Source: Streptomyces sp. NBC_01214
GTDB lineage: Bacteria; Actinomycetota; Actinomycetes; Streptomycetales; Streptomycetaceae
NCBI RefSeq assembly: GCF_026340975.1
Contig: NZ_JAPEOS010000003.1
Location: 1,612,001-1,676,000, forward strand
DNA length: 64,000 bases
Direction: 5' to 3'
This document shows, one piece after another, positions 41,085-50,198 of this stretch. Positions within the stretch are counted from its first letter, which is position 1. Each line of letters begins with the position of its first letter. Below the pieces are notes generated by a model that had not been told where the DNA came from, did not search any database, and saw nothing but the letters and a program-made list of their open reading frames with translations. The translations under genes were made by a program, and so were the position numbers.

Positions 41085-43781
41085 ATGACGAGTCAATCGA
41101 CCGAAGTCGACCTCGAAATTCTGCTCCGCCAGGCGCTACAGGACACGGGTACGGAAGCGCGTTGGACGATCGACGCGGACGACATGTGGTGCCGCCTCGT
41201 ACGAGAGTCGGAGTCGGGTACGAGGCGCCGGCAGGGCTGGAAGTTGCACGTGTCCGCCACGGCCGCTTCCGCACCGGAAGTCCTCGCGAAGGCTCTCGAC
41301 GTGCTGCTGCGCGAGGAGTCGGGATTCAAGTTCGTCCGCTTCCTCGAGCAGGTGAGCGCGCTCAACTCCCGTGCCACGCCGCGGGGGAGTTCGGGCAAGT
41401 TCATCACCGTCTACCCGTCCTCGGACGACGACGCGGCCCGAATAGCGCTGGAGCTGCACAGGGCCACGGCCGGACTGGCCGGTCCCCGGATCCTGTCCGA
41501 CCAGCCGTACGCCCCGCACAGCCTCGTGCACTACCGCTACGGCGCCTTCATCGGCCGGCGGCAGCTGTCGGAGCAGGGCCTGCTGGTGTGGTGCATCGAG
41601 GACCCCGACGGCAATCCCGTAGAAGACAAGCGCACCGGCCAGTACTCCCCGCCCTCCTGGGCGGTCAGCCCCTTCCCCGCCTCGGTGCCGCTCCCGCCGC
41701 AACAGGAGAAGAAGGCGAGTGGCCCCGTGCTGCTGAGCGGCCGGTTCTCCGTAAGGGAAGCGATCCGCCACACCAACAAGGGCGGCGTGTACCGGGGCAC
41801 GGACGTCACCACCGCCGCCCCTGTGGTGATCAAGGAGGCCCGGCCGCACGTCGAGGGCGACGCATCCGGATCCGACGTACGCGACTGGCTGCGGGCCGAG
41901 GCCAGGACGCTGGAGAAGCTCAAGGGCACGGGACTGGCACCGGAACCGCTCGCGATGTTCGAAACGGGCGGGCACCTGTTCCTCGCCCAGGAAGAAGTGC
42001 CGGGCGTGCCCCTGCGCACCTGGGTCGCCGAACGCATGCGCGACGTCGGAAGCGAACGCTACCGAGCGGAGGCGCTGGCCCAGGTCGGACGTCTGGTGGA
42101 CCTGGTCGCCGCGGCCCACGCCCACGGCTGCGTACTGAGGGACTTCACTCCCGGCAACGTCATGGTCCGCCCCGACGGAGAGCTGCGCCTCATCGACCTG
42201 GAGCTCGCCGTCCTCCAGGACGACGTCCCGCTCCCGACCCAAGTGGGGACCCCCGGCTTCAGCGCCCCCGAGCGCCTGGTGGGCGCTCCCGTCTCCCCGA
42301 CCGCGGACTACTACAGCCTCGGCGCCACCGTGTGCTTCGTCCTCGCCGGAAAGGTACCGAACCTGCTGCCCGAGGAGCCGGCCACCAGGCCCGCGGAGCA
42401 GCGGTTCGCCGAGTGGCTGAGCGCCTGCGCCGGAACGCTGCGGTTGCCGGACGGTCTGCCGGAGATCATCCGCGGGCTGATGAAGGACGATCCCGGCGAG
42501 CGCTGGGACCCCGCGAGGGCGCGCGAGGCACTCCGCGAGACGGAGCCGGCACGACCGGCACGACCGGCGCGACCGGCGCGTCCCGCCGCCGGGCCGGAGC
42601 CTACGGTCGACCCGCACCCCGCGACGCAGGCCGCGGTCACCGGGATGGTGAACCACCTCGTCGATTCGATGACCCCGACCGACGACCAATGGCTGTGGCC
42701 CGTGTCCACCCTGGCCGGAGAGACCGACCCCTGCACCGTGCAGCAAGGTGCGGCAGGCGTTCTGGCAGTCCTGACACGGTACTTCGAGCTCACCGGCGAC
42801 CCACGGCTGCCGGACGTGATCTCCACCGCGGGTCACTGGATCGCCGCCCGTACCGACACCCGCTCCATACGCCCGGGGCTGCACTTCGGAGGCCGCGGAA
42901 CCGCCTGGGCGCTGTACGAAGCCGGACGCGCCATCGACGACCGCGCGCTCACCGGCCACGCGCTGGCCCTGGCGCTGGCCCCGCTGGAGTCGACACCCAG
43001 CCACGACATCACCCACGGCTCCGCGGGCAGCGGCCTCGCCGCCGCCCACCTGTGGCACCGTACCGGCGACCCGCGCCTGGCCGAACTGGTCGTCGACGCA
43101 GCCGACCGGCTGGCTGCCGCCGCACAGCCCGAACCGTCCGGCGTGAGTTGGCCCGTCCCCGCCGAAGCCGTTTCCGAAGAGGCCGGCAAACGCTATCTGG
43201 GCTTCGCGCACGGAACATCGGGCATCGGCTGCTTCCTCCTCGCCGCCGCCGACATCTCCAACCGTTCCGAGCACTTGGAGCTGGCCGTCGCGGCAGGGGA
43301 GCTCCTGGTGGCCCACGCCGTCATGGTCGGCCCAGCCGCCCAGTGGCCCGCCCAGGCGTCGAACGTACCCACGGCCCCGTACTGGTGCCACGGCTCGGCG
43401 GGCATCGGCTCCTTCCTCGTCCGCCTCTGGCGGCGGACCGGGGACAAGCGGTTCGGCGACCTCGCCCGCGGCGCGACCCACGCCGTCGTCGAGCGTGCGT
43501 CCCGTGCCGCTCTCGCCCAGTGCCACGGGCTGGCGGGGAACGGCGACTTCCTCCTCGACATGGCCGACGCCACCGGGGACCCCGCCTACCGTGCGATGGC
43601 CGAGGACCTGGCCCGCCTCCTCGTCTCCGAACGGGCCCACCGCGCCGGCCACGTCGTCTTCCCCAACGAGTACGGGGACGTCTCGACGAGCTGGAGCGAC
43701 GGGTCCGCAGGAATCCTGGCGTTCCTCCTGCGGACCCACCACACAGACTCCCGGCACTGGATGATCCAGCAGCCGGGCTGA
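41085..43781 (+). CDS. lanL: Class IV lanthionine synthetase LanL
   Basis: The 898-residue protein has the three parts of LanL: an N-terminal phosphoSer/Thr lyase (~1-205), a Ser/Thr kinase-like domain (~215-485), and a LanC-like cyclase (~515-898). In the kinase, VVIK (Lys250), LRDFTPGNV (Asp353, Asn358) and LIDLE (Asp371) are the ATP and metal residues. In the cyclase, YWCHGSAGIG (Cys768) and QCHGLAG (Cys813, His814) give the Cys-Cys-His zinc site that separates class IV from class III synthetases. It phosphorylates and dehydrates Ser/Thr of the precursor and adds Cys to form lanthionines. GAGAGGGA is 5 nt before the ATG. An Ala/Pro/Arg hinge at 488-503 comes from a 9-bp repeat. Confidence 0.95.
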   Translation: MTSQSTEVDLEILLRQALQDTGTEARWTIDADDMWCRLVRESESGTRRRQGWKLHVSATAASAPEVLAKALDVLLREESGFKFVRFLEQVSALNSRATPRGSSGKFITVYPSSDDDAARIALELHRATAGLAGPRILSDQPYAPHSLVHYRYGAFIGRRQLSEQGLLVWCIEDPDGNPVEDKRTGQYSPPSWAVSPFPASVPLPPQQEKKASGPVLLSGRFSVREAIRHTNKGGVYRGTDVTTAAPVVIKEARPHVEGDASGSDVRDWLRAEARTLEKLKGTGLAPEPLAMFETGGHLFLAQEEVPGVPLRTWVAERMRDVGSERYRAEALAQVGRLVDLVAAAHAHGCVLRDFTPGNVMVRPDGELRLIDLELAVLQDDVPLPTQVGTPGFSAPERLVGAPVSPTADYYSLGATVCFVLAGKVPNLLPEEPATRPAEQRFAEWLSACAGTLRLPDGLPEIIRGLMKDDPGERWDPARAREALRETEPARPARPARPARPAAGPEPTVDPHPATQAAVTGMVNHLVDSMTPTDDQWLWPVSTLAGETDPCTVQQGAAGVLAVLTRYFELTGDPRLPDVISTAGHWIAARTDTRSIRPGLHFGGRGTAWALYEAGRAIDDRALTGHALALALAPLESTPSHDITHGSAGSGLAAAHLWHRTGDPRLAELVVDAADRLAAAAQPEPSGVSWPVPAEAVSEEAGKRYLGFAHGTSGIGCFLLAAADISNRSEHLELAVAAGELLVAHAVMVGPAAQWPAQASNVPTAPYWCHGSAGIGSFLVRLWRRTGDKRFGDLARGATHAVVERASRAALAQCHGLAGNGDFLLDMADATGDPAYRAMAEDLARLLVSERAHRAGHVVFPNEYGDVSTSWSDGSAGILAFLLRTHHTDSRHWMIQQPG

Positions 43782-43825
43782 GCGACGGGAACCCCTGTCG
43801 CAACCTCAGAGAGAAGGAGAAAGTC

Positions 43826-43984
43826 ATGGAGAACCGCGACCTCGAACTGCTGGCTCACCTGCACGCCCTTCCGGAGACCGACCCGGTCGGCGTCGACGGA
43901 GCGCCGTTCGCCGCGACGTGTGAGTGCGTCGGCCTGCTGACGCTGCTCAACACCGTCTGTATCGGCATCAGCTGCGCCGGCTGA
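43826..43984 (+). CDS. lanA: Class IV lanthipeptide precursor, venezuelin-like
   Basis: The 52-residue precursor begins MENRDLELLAHLHALPETDP, a leader with the helical ELLAHLHAL recognition stretch of class IV (and class III) lanthipeptides. The core, probably from about residue 27, is ATCECVGLLTLLNTVCIGIS followed by CAG, with four Cys and several Thr/Ser as ring partners. As I recall it, this is close to venezuelin. AAGGAG lies 6-7 nt before the ATG. It follows lanL by 44 bp and precedes the exporter genes. The leader cleavage site and protease cannot be seen. Confidence 0.93.
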   Translation: MENRDLELLAHLHALPETDPVGVDGAPFAATCECVGLLTLLNTVCIGISCAG

Positions 43985-44092
43985 CCAAGCTCTCCGGCCG
44001 GTGGCTGTCCATGAGGCAGCCACCGGCCGGAGCCACGACCGGTGCGGCCGGCAGGCCCGCGCAAGGACATTCCCGTCGACGAGGACCTGACC

Positions 44093-45205
44093 ATGCAGCC
44101 ACATGCCGGTGACGACACTCGCCCCCGGGCGAGCCTCCTGACCACCGTACCGACGCATCCGGACGCCACGCGGTCCGCTGCCCAGCCGGTCCACGCCATC
44201 AGCACGCGCGGCCTGGTCAAGAGCTACCCGCGGCCGGACGGCACCACCACCCACGCCGTTCGCGGCCTGGACCTCGACGTGCTCCAGGGAGAGACCTTCG
44301 CCTTCCTCGGCCCCAACGGAGCGGGAAAGTCCACCACCCTCGCCCTGTTGTGCGCCCTGGCCCGCCCCACCGCCGGACAGGCCACGGTGGCGGGCGTCGA
44401 CGTACTCAGCCGCCCGGACCAGGTACGAAGACTGGTCGGGATGCTCTTCCAACACAGCGCCCTGGACCCGGACCTGACGGCCGAGCAGAACCTGCACATC
44501 CACGCGCGCCTCTACGGACTGCGCCGCCGCCACGCCCGCCTGCGCACCGCCGAGATGCTCGAAGTGGTCGGCCTGACCGACCGGCGGCGCTCCCTGGTCC
44601 GCACCCTGTCCGGAGGCATGCGCCGCCGCCTGGAACTCGCCCGCGGCCTGCTGCACGCACCCCGGATCCTGTTCCTTGACGAGCCGACCACCGGACTCGA
44701 CCCGCACGCCCGCGCCCAGGTCTGGGAACACCTGCGCGACCTGCGCGACCAGCACGGCAGCACGCTCTTCGTCACCACCCACTACCTGGAGGAGGCGGAG
44801 AACTGCGACCGCCTCGGCATCATCGACCACGGACGGCTCGTCGCCCAGGGCACGCCGCTCGCGCTGAAGACCGCGATCGGGGACGACCGGGTGGCGCTGC
44901 GCACCAGCGACGACGCGGCAGCACGGCAGGTCGTGGGCCGGACCGTGCCGTCGGACCTCGACATCACCCTGGACAGCGACGGGGTGTCCCTGCGGCTACC
45001 CAACGGCAGCGCGTGGATCCCCCGCCTGTGCGCGGCGCTGGAAGCCCACGGCATCGCCGTGCACGCCGCGTCCGCGACCGCACCGACGCTCGACGACGTC
45101 TTCTTCCACCACACCGGCCGCAGCATCCACACCCCCCGGCCCCACCGCACACCGGCCGCCCCGGTCCCGGGTGGCAGCACGGCAGCGCCCGAGGAGGCCC
45201 CATGA
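44093..45205 (+). CDS. lanT: ABC transporter ATP-binding protein of the lanthipeptide cluster
   Basis: The 370-residue protein has Walker A GPNGAGKST (73-81), Q-loop LFQHSALD, signature LSGGMRRRLELARGLL, Walker B LFLDEPTTGLDP and the H-loop VTTHYLEEA: a drug-type (DrrA/NodI-like) ATPase. It should power export of the lanthipeptide or provide self-protection, together with the permease. The family lacks a peptidase domain, so leader removal must be done elsewhere. GAGGA lies 7 nt before the ATG at 44093. Its stop overlaps the permease start by 4 bp (ATGA), implying coupling. Confidence 0.92.
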   Translation: MQPHAGDDTRPRASLLTTVPTHPDATRSAAQPVHAISTRGLVKSYPRPDGTTTHAVRGLDLDVLQGETFAFLGPNGAGKSTTLALLCALARPTAGQATVAGVDVLSRPDQVRRLVGMLFQHSALDPDLTAEQNLHIHARLYGLRRRHARLRTAEMLEVVGLTDRRRSLVRTLSGGMRRRLELARGLLHAPRILFLDEPTTGLDPHARAQVWEHLRDLRDQHGSTLFVTTHYLEEAENCDRLGIIDHGRLVAQGTPLALKTAIGDDRVALRTSDDAAARQVVGRTVPSDLDITLDSDGVSLRLPNGSAWIPRLCAALEAHGIAVHAASATAPTLDDVFFHHTGRSIHTPRPHRTPAAPVPGGSTAAPEEAP

Positions 45206-46092
45206 CCGCACCCGCCCTCCCGGCCCCGGACGCCTCCCGCACCCCGGACGAACCCGGCGCCCGCGACGGCGCCGGCCGCGAGCCGGGGTCCCGCCTGCGG
45301 CACGAACTGCGCGCCATCCACGGCCTGGTCCACCGCGATCTGCTGCGCCTGTCCGCCCAGCCCACCCACACCGCCCTGATGCTGCTCCAGCCGGTCCTCT
45401 ACCTCTTCGTCCTGGGGGGTGGCCTGGCCGCCCTGATCCCGAACTCCTCACTGGGCGTCGGCTACCAGACCTACCTCTTCCCGGGCATGTTGATGATGAC
45501 GGTACAGACGCCGGCCATCATGGTCGGCATCCGACTGATCACCGACCGGCAGAGCGGCTACCTGCGCGAACTCCTGATGGCCCCGGTCCGCCGCTCCACC
45601 CTGCTCCTCGGATGCTGCGCCGGCGGCACCATCGTCTCCACGGTGCAGGGCGCCGTCCTGCTCGGCCTGGCTGGCGCCGTCGGCCTGCCCTACGACCCGC
45701 TCCTCATGGCACTGCTCCTCGGCGGCATGATCGTGACCTCCTTCACCATCACGGCCCTGTCCCTCGCCCTCGCCGTGAGCCTGGGCCGGCCCGAGGTCTT
45801 CCACATGCTGCTCGGCCTGGTGATGATGCCGCTGCTGTTCCTCTCCGGCGGCTTCTTCCCGCTCCAGAACCTGCCGGATTGGGCCCACGCACTGGCCGCC
45901 GCCAATCCGCTGGCCTACGGAGTGGACCTGCTCCGCCGCTGCATCACGCTACGGGTACCGGACCAGGCAGCCACCGTGGGCATCGAGTGGTCCGGCTGGC
46001 AACCTCCCCTGCTCCTGGAAGGCGCCCTGCTGGTGGCCGGCGGCGTCGCGGCGCTGCTCTGGGCCGCCCACCGCTTCAGCCGCCCCGAATGA
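45202..46092 (+). CDS. lanH: ABC-2 type permease of the lanthipeptide cluster
   Basis: The 296-residue protein has six membrane helices after a ~50-residue cytoplasmic start. The segments MLLQPVLYLFVLGGGLAALI and LLFLSGGFFPLQNLPDWAHA are characteristic of ABC-2 (DrrB/NodJ) permeases. With the coupled ATPase it should form the exporter. Class IV clusters of the venezuelin type have the same LanL, LanA and two ABC genes. ATG at 45202 follows GAGGAGG. Confidence 0.92.
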   Translation: MTAPALPAPDASRTPDEPGARDGAGREPGSRLRHELRAIHGLVHRDLLRLSAQPTHTALMLLQPVLYLFVLGGGLAALIPNSSLGVGYQTYLFPGMLMMTVQTPAIMVGIRLITDRQSGYLRELLMAPVRRSTLLLGCCAGGTIVSTVQGAVLLGLAGAVGLPYDPLLMALLLGGMIVTSFTITALSLALAVSLGRPEVFHMLLGLVMMPLLFLSGGFFPLQNLPDWAHALAAANPLAYGVDLLRRCITLRVPDQAATVGIEWSGWQPPLLLEGALLVAGGVAALLWAAHRFSRPE

Positions 46093-46325
46093 CACCCAGA
46101 TGCGCGACCGAGTAGACCCAGGAACTCCCTGCCGTCGCCCCAACCGGTGCGACACGACTGCCAGACGAACGTTCCTACCTGGCCTTGACGTTCGACCTGG
46201 TCGGGTCACTCTTTCAGCACGCGCGCATACGTTTCTGCCTGAGCCGAACGAGTGGTCGAGCGTATCCCCTTGCGGAATTCGGGAAGTCCGAGGCTGTCCG
46301 GAACCCGAAAGAGCAAGGAAGACTG

Positions 46326-46709
46326 ATGAAGACCATCCGCCCCCTCACCGTGGCCGTCGTGTCCGCCCTCGCGCTCCTCGCCGGCGGCGTGATCTCCGCC
46401 AACGCGATGGATGCAAGGGACGATCCGCCCAAGCCCCCTCTCCCCGCCGACTCCGGTGTCGTTGCGCCGTTGAGCGCGCACCCGCAGTACCAGGGCGAAC
46501 AGGTGTCCATCCCGGCTGGTGGTTTCGGCTTCGCGCACGTGGCTTGTCCAGCGGGCACGGTGCCCACCGGGGGAGGCGGCCAGACCACCAGCACGCTCAC
46601 CTTCATCACCGACTCCCTCCCGAACAGCGGGGGCTGGTCAGTCGGTGTGAAGAACACCGCCGACGTCAGTAACAGGGCGTCGGCCTGGGTCATCTGCACC
46701 GTCGCATAG
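46326..46709 (+). CDS. Small secreted protein
   Basis: The 127-residue protein has a Sec signal peptide: basic MKTIRP, hydrophobic LTVAVVSALALLAGGVISAN and a likely cleavage after ANA (residue 27). The mature part has HVACPAGTVPTGGGGQTTST and two Cys that could form a disulphide, the pattern of small exported Streptomyces proteins. Function unknown. AAGGAAG lies ~7 nt before the ATG. It is transcribed towards the sigma-lectin gene and may not belong to the lan operon. Confidence 0.8.
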   Translation: MKTIRPLTVAVVSALALLAGGVISANAMDARDDPPKPPLPADSGVVAPLSAHPQYQGEQVSIPAGGFGFAHVACPAGTVPTGGGGQTTSTLTFITDSLPNSGGWSVGVKNTADVSNRASAWVICTVA

Positions 46710-46902
46710 GGCGTTGCTCGGGGCTCTGCCTTTCGCAGCACCTCGCCGACCGGATGGAGAAGGCGGCGAGGTGGAGCCCAGCGAGGCGTACGGATGCGGT
46801 TGCCGGCACCAGCCGTTCTCCCCGCCCGGTGATGACGCGCCTCGAGGCGCCGTCGGCAACCAACAGCACGCGGACCGGGAGGGATCGGGCCAGTGCGGGC
46901 GC
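46710..46902. other. Convergent intergenic region with a 14-bp palindrome
   Basis: GCGCCTCGAGGCGC (46838-46851) is a perfect palindrome, embedded between TTGCCG and CGGCAA arms. It lies between convergent genes and may terminate one of them. Confidence 0.4.
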
Positions 46903-48552
46903 TCACTTCAGGGTGAAGAGCAGGTTGACCGAGTTGTAGTAGTTGGGCAGGTGCACCATCTGTGATCCCGGACGCGGCGGGTCGGCCTTCGGCCAGTTCC
47001 GCGGGCCCAGCAGATGGTCGGCGTAGTCACTGTGCGGGACCTTCGGCACGAACCAGACGCGGTAGGCGCCGGGCCATGCGTCCGGCTCGAACCGCCAGAG
47101 TTGCGTCGCGCGGTCCGCGTCGGTCCGGCAGGCGCGAAGGGTGACCGCGACGAGATTTCCGCCGCTGGTGGTGCCGTCGAGGCAGGTGCCGGTGCCCGCA
47201 TTGCGGAGTTGGTACGTGTTCTGACGGGCAGGCAGCCGCTGCCAGCCCTGGTTGGCCTGTCCGGTGCACTTCTCGAGCTGCAACGGGCCGCCGGAGCCGG
47301 AGCCGCCGAGGCCGACGCACAGCCCCGAGGCCACGTTGACCAGGGCGGTGCCCGTCTGACCGGTCGAGGGCGACGCGGAAGTCGGCACGGCGGAGGCCGA
47401 GGCCGAGGTCGAGGCGGAGGCCGAGGCGGACGGGGAGGCGGAAGGGAAGGGCGTGGCGGGAGCGGTGGCGAAAGCCGCCGGGCCGATGACCGTGAGCGGT
47501 GTGGACTCCGGGAAGGGGCCGCCCGGGGCCGCGGCCGTTCTGGCAGGAGCGGCTGCCTGGACGGACCCGTCGTTCTCGGAGTCTGCCGGCAGCAGGACGA
47601 TCGCGGTGACCGCCGTTCCGGCCACGGCTGCCGCAGTGGCCCATTTCACGGCGCCGACCTTGCCTCCGGCGACCTGCGTCCCGCTCAGCGTGCTTGAGGC
47701 GAGCTGCGTGCCGCCCCCGCCCAGGGCCGACAGGAAGGAGGCGGGGTTCCACAGCAGGATTCCACCCAGCAGCAGGACGCCCAGACGGCCGTTGACATCG
47801 CGCAGGTCGCGCTCGGCCCGTGCACAGCGGTCACACCCCTGAAGGTGGTGCCCCAGGTCCCGGGTGAGGCGCTTGCCCGGTCGGCGCAGCCTGGCGGCGA
47901 TCTGCCTCCCGTAGTGCCGGCACTCGTCACTCGCCGCCTGGTTCAGGTGAGCGAGCAAGTACGCCTCACGCAGGCCTTCCCGTGCACGCGAGACCAGCGA
48001 GCCGACGCCTCCGGCCGATATCCCGAGGCGTGCTGCGGTCTCGGACGCCGGCTCGTGTTCGACGACGGAGTGCCACAGCACGGCCTGCCAGCGCTCCGGC
48101 AGCGACCGGTAGGCACTCAGGACCAGTGATCCCTCTTCCGCCGAGAAGACGGCGTCCTCGGTGTCCTGGCCGTCCGAGAGCTGAGCGGCCCATTCCTCGA
48201 AATCGTCGGACAGCCGCGTTCGGGCGGCGTTCTGCGCCCATGTGGCCGCCAGCCGGCGCACGCAGGTCAGCAGGTACGGCCGCCAGGCGTACTCGGGTCC
48301 GGCACCCCAGGTGATGGCCCGGTAGGTACGGGCGAAGGCCTCGGCGGCGAGGTCCTGGGCGGTGGACAGGTCTCGGCAGCACGTGCGGGCGTAGGCCAGC
48401 ACCGAGGGATGGTGACGGGCGAACACCTCATCCATCACGTCGCTGACGGCCGCATCAGATTCCGAGGTGTGCCCACGAAGCAGGGCACAAAGTTCCCCGT
48501 CGCTGAGGCTTCGGAGATGCTGCTGGCGGGCCGTACCTGGTGTACTCAACAC
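46903..48552 (-). CDS. ECF-type sigma factor fused to zinc finger, membrane segment and ricin-type lectin domain
   Basis: One uninterrupted 549-residue frame has sigma-70 region 2 (~40-112, with RTCCRDLSTAQDLAAEAFAR), region 4 (~135-198, with LPERWQAVLWHSVVEHEPAS), a zinc-finger motif His236-x3-Cys240-x2-Cys243 like that of anti-sigma factors, one clear membrane helix (~305-322), a Ser/Ala/Pro linker (~370-398), and a beta-trefoil ricin-like region (~400-490) including CVGLGGSGSGGPLQLEKCTG and ending LWRFEP. It looks like a sigma factor tethered to the membrane with an outer sugar-binding sensor. The GTG at 48552 has GGGAG only 3 nt away, so the exact start is uncertain. Confidence 0.85.
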   Translation of the reverse strand: MLSTPGTARQQHLRSLSDGELCALLRGHTSESDAAVSDVMDEVFARHHPSVLAYARTCCRDLSTAQDLAAEAFARTYRAITWGAGPEYAWRPYLLTCVRRLAATWAQNAARTRLSDDFEEWAAQLSDGQDTEDAVFSAEEGSLVLSAYRSLPERWQAVLWHSVVEHEPASETAARLGISAGGVGSLVSRAREGLREAYLLAHLNQAASDECRHYGRQIAARLRRPGKRLTRDLGHHLQGCDRCARAERDLRDVNGRLGVLLLGGILLWNPASFLSALGGGGTQLASSTLSGTQVAGGKVGAVKWATAAAVAGTAVTAIVLLPADSENDGSVQAAAPARTAAAPGGPFPESTPLTVIGPAAFATAPATPFPSASPSASASASTSASASAVPTSASPSTGQTGTALVNVASGLCVGLGGSGSGGPLQLEKCTGQANQGWQRLPARQNTYQLRNAGTGTCLDGTTSGGNLVAVTLRACRTDADRATQLWRFEPDAWPGAYRVWFVPKVPHSDYADHLLGPRNWPKADPPRPGSQMVHLPNYYNSVNLLFTLK

Positions 48553-48994
48553 GTGCTCCCGTGTGGCTTGCTGATGACCCGGGCCTCGGTTCCGGGCACA
48601 TCCGTCATGAGGGTGCGACGCTGCGCCCGACCGGAATTCGCGCAAGTGTGCACCCTTGCAGAGCTGCAAGCAAACGACAGGCAAGAAAACTAGAGCCGTC
48701 GCCCTGGATCCACGAACGCGAGCGCTGTGTCGACCACCGCGGCCGCCGCCGTCGTGCGTGGCGGCAACGCCTTCCGGGGCGGAGTCCGGGCCGGAAGTTT
48801 CCGGTCCCGAGCCTCCGCGTGGGCGTGGGTGATCCGGGGCCGCTCCGGCGTAGTCCACCCCAGGGTGTCGGCGGAGCGGGTGCGATCGTCCCCTACCATG
48901 CGTGTAACGCGCGGCGCGGTCGGGCGTCGCTCCGGACATGGACGACATGCTGCTGTGCTCCTCGCCGGGGTTGCCGAGCCGTGCCTGAAGCCGG

Positions 48995-49145
48995 TCAGTG
49001 AGGGCGAGGCGAGTGCCTTGGCGTCGGCCGGGGCAGCCGTTCGGCCGGGTGATGGTCGGCTTTGACCCAGTTGGACTTCGCGGCGACTGCGGTCAACGAG
49101 CGGGCCCGTCCTGGTCGTTGGCGTACGAGGTGCCAGGCCGAGCGG
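48995..49145 (-). pseudogene. C-terminal scrap of an HNH nuclease-like protein
   Basis: The minus strand contains GRARSLTAVAAKSNWVKADH followed by HPAERLP, which matches the NRSKADxxPAxWLP block that ends DUF1524/HNH-type secreted nucleases. The DHxxP active site and N-terminal part are missing. Flanking DNA from 48553 to 49290 shows no other gene. Confidence 0.45.
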
Positions 49146-49292
49146 GCGGAATTTGGCGGGCTTCGGCGTCCGCGAGCCGTGGGGGTGTGAGCGCCGAGGC
49201 AGCCCGGTAGCAGGAGAGAAGTGGCGGTCCGAGGAACATGTGGGGTGGGAGCGGGACTTCCCGGTGTGTGTTTGTGTGTGGGGGGCTTGTTC

Positions 49293-50060
49293 ATGGACCC
49301 GCCTCCGCTGCCGCGGGAAGTCCTGATGCTGCGTGGTTGCCCGCGCGAGAGCCTGCTGGCCCAGGCCCGGGCCGTGGTGGGCAGCGCCGAGCGGGCGAGC
49401 GTGTTGGGGGACGGGACTGACGGGGCTGACGGGGCTGGAGGACACGGTCGTCTTGGCCCAGTGGCCCACGCACTGCGATCCCGGGCGCGTGGACATCGTC
49501 GGGGGCAGGGGTGTCAGTTAGGACGACCTCCGGGGCAGCAAGCGGCTGCCTTCGAGCCCGCGGTTCGACCTGTGGCTCCCGTCGCTCCTCGAGGACGGTC
49601 ACGGTGGTCCTTCGGGCAGCTGCCGCTCCATCGACGGCCTGTTCACCCTGCGTCCGCGGCGACCTACCCAGCCCGCGCACCTGATCGGCTGCGAACCCGC
49701 CGAACCACTGCTGGCCCCCGCTGTGCCGTCTTCTGTCGCAGAAGGGCGATTTGATCGCGCTCTGGTGCCTCGACCACCATGGCCGACAAGCACCAGGTAC
49801 CGCCTCGACCCGCACACCATCGAGGCCCGCCCGTCCGTCCTCGGTGGAACCTGATCTTCGGCACCCTCATCGGTCCGTACGCGCCGGACGGCCTCTCGAG
49901 CGGGACGTGCCACCTGGACGTGCCACCTGGACGGACAGCACGTCGCTGACAGCGTCCGCCGCGCCCTTGCCCGACACGTCCCGGACCACCGCGGCGACCT
50001 GTCCTACGTCGACGGCACAGTGAACCTCCTGCGCACATACGACGTCACCGCGTGTCGGGG
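49293..50060 (+). pseudogene. Decayed coding region of unknown family
   Basis: Pieces that look like protein appear in alternating plus frames: MDPPPLPREVLMLRGCPRES, SLLAQARAVVGSAERAS, then DLRGSKRLPSSPRFDLWLPS, and near 49930 HVADSVRRALARHVPDHRGD followed by LSYVDGTVNLLRTYDVT. Several frame changes separate them. The family cannot be named. Confidence 0.4.
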
Positions 50061-50184
50061 TGTTGCAATCGGCGCAGGTTCGCCGGGCCGGATCCGAGTG
50101 ATGGGCGAGCGTGCTGGTCACAGCCATGGGGCGGAAGCCGTTCGGGCGGCGATTCCCAGTCTGGCCCCACCCCGCACATTCAGG

Positions 50185-50198
50185 GATAATCGGGCCAT
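50185..50198 (+). promoter_or_regulatory. Putative -10 box for the LuxR gene
   Basis: GATAAT (50185-50190) lies 8 nt before the ATG at 50199 and no ribosome binding site is seen, consistent with a leaderless transcript. Confidence 0.4.

Noticed and set aside
46214..46906. Minus-strand frame opposite the secreted protein
   Set aside because: No motif or start signal; the plus-strand gene has a signal peptide and ribosome binding site.
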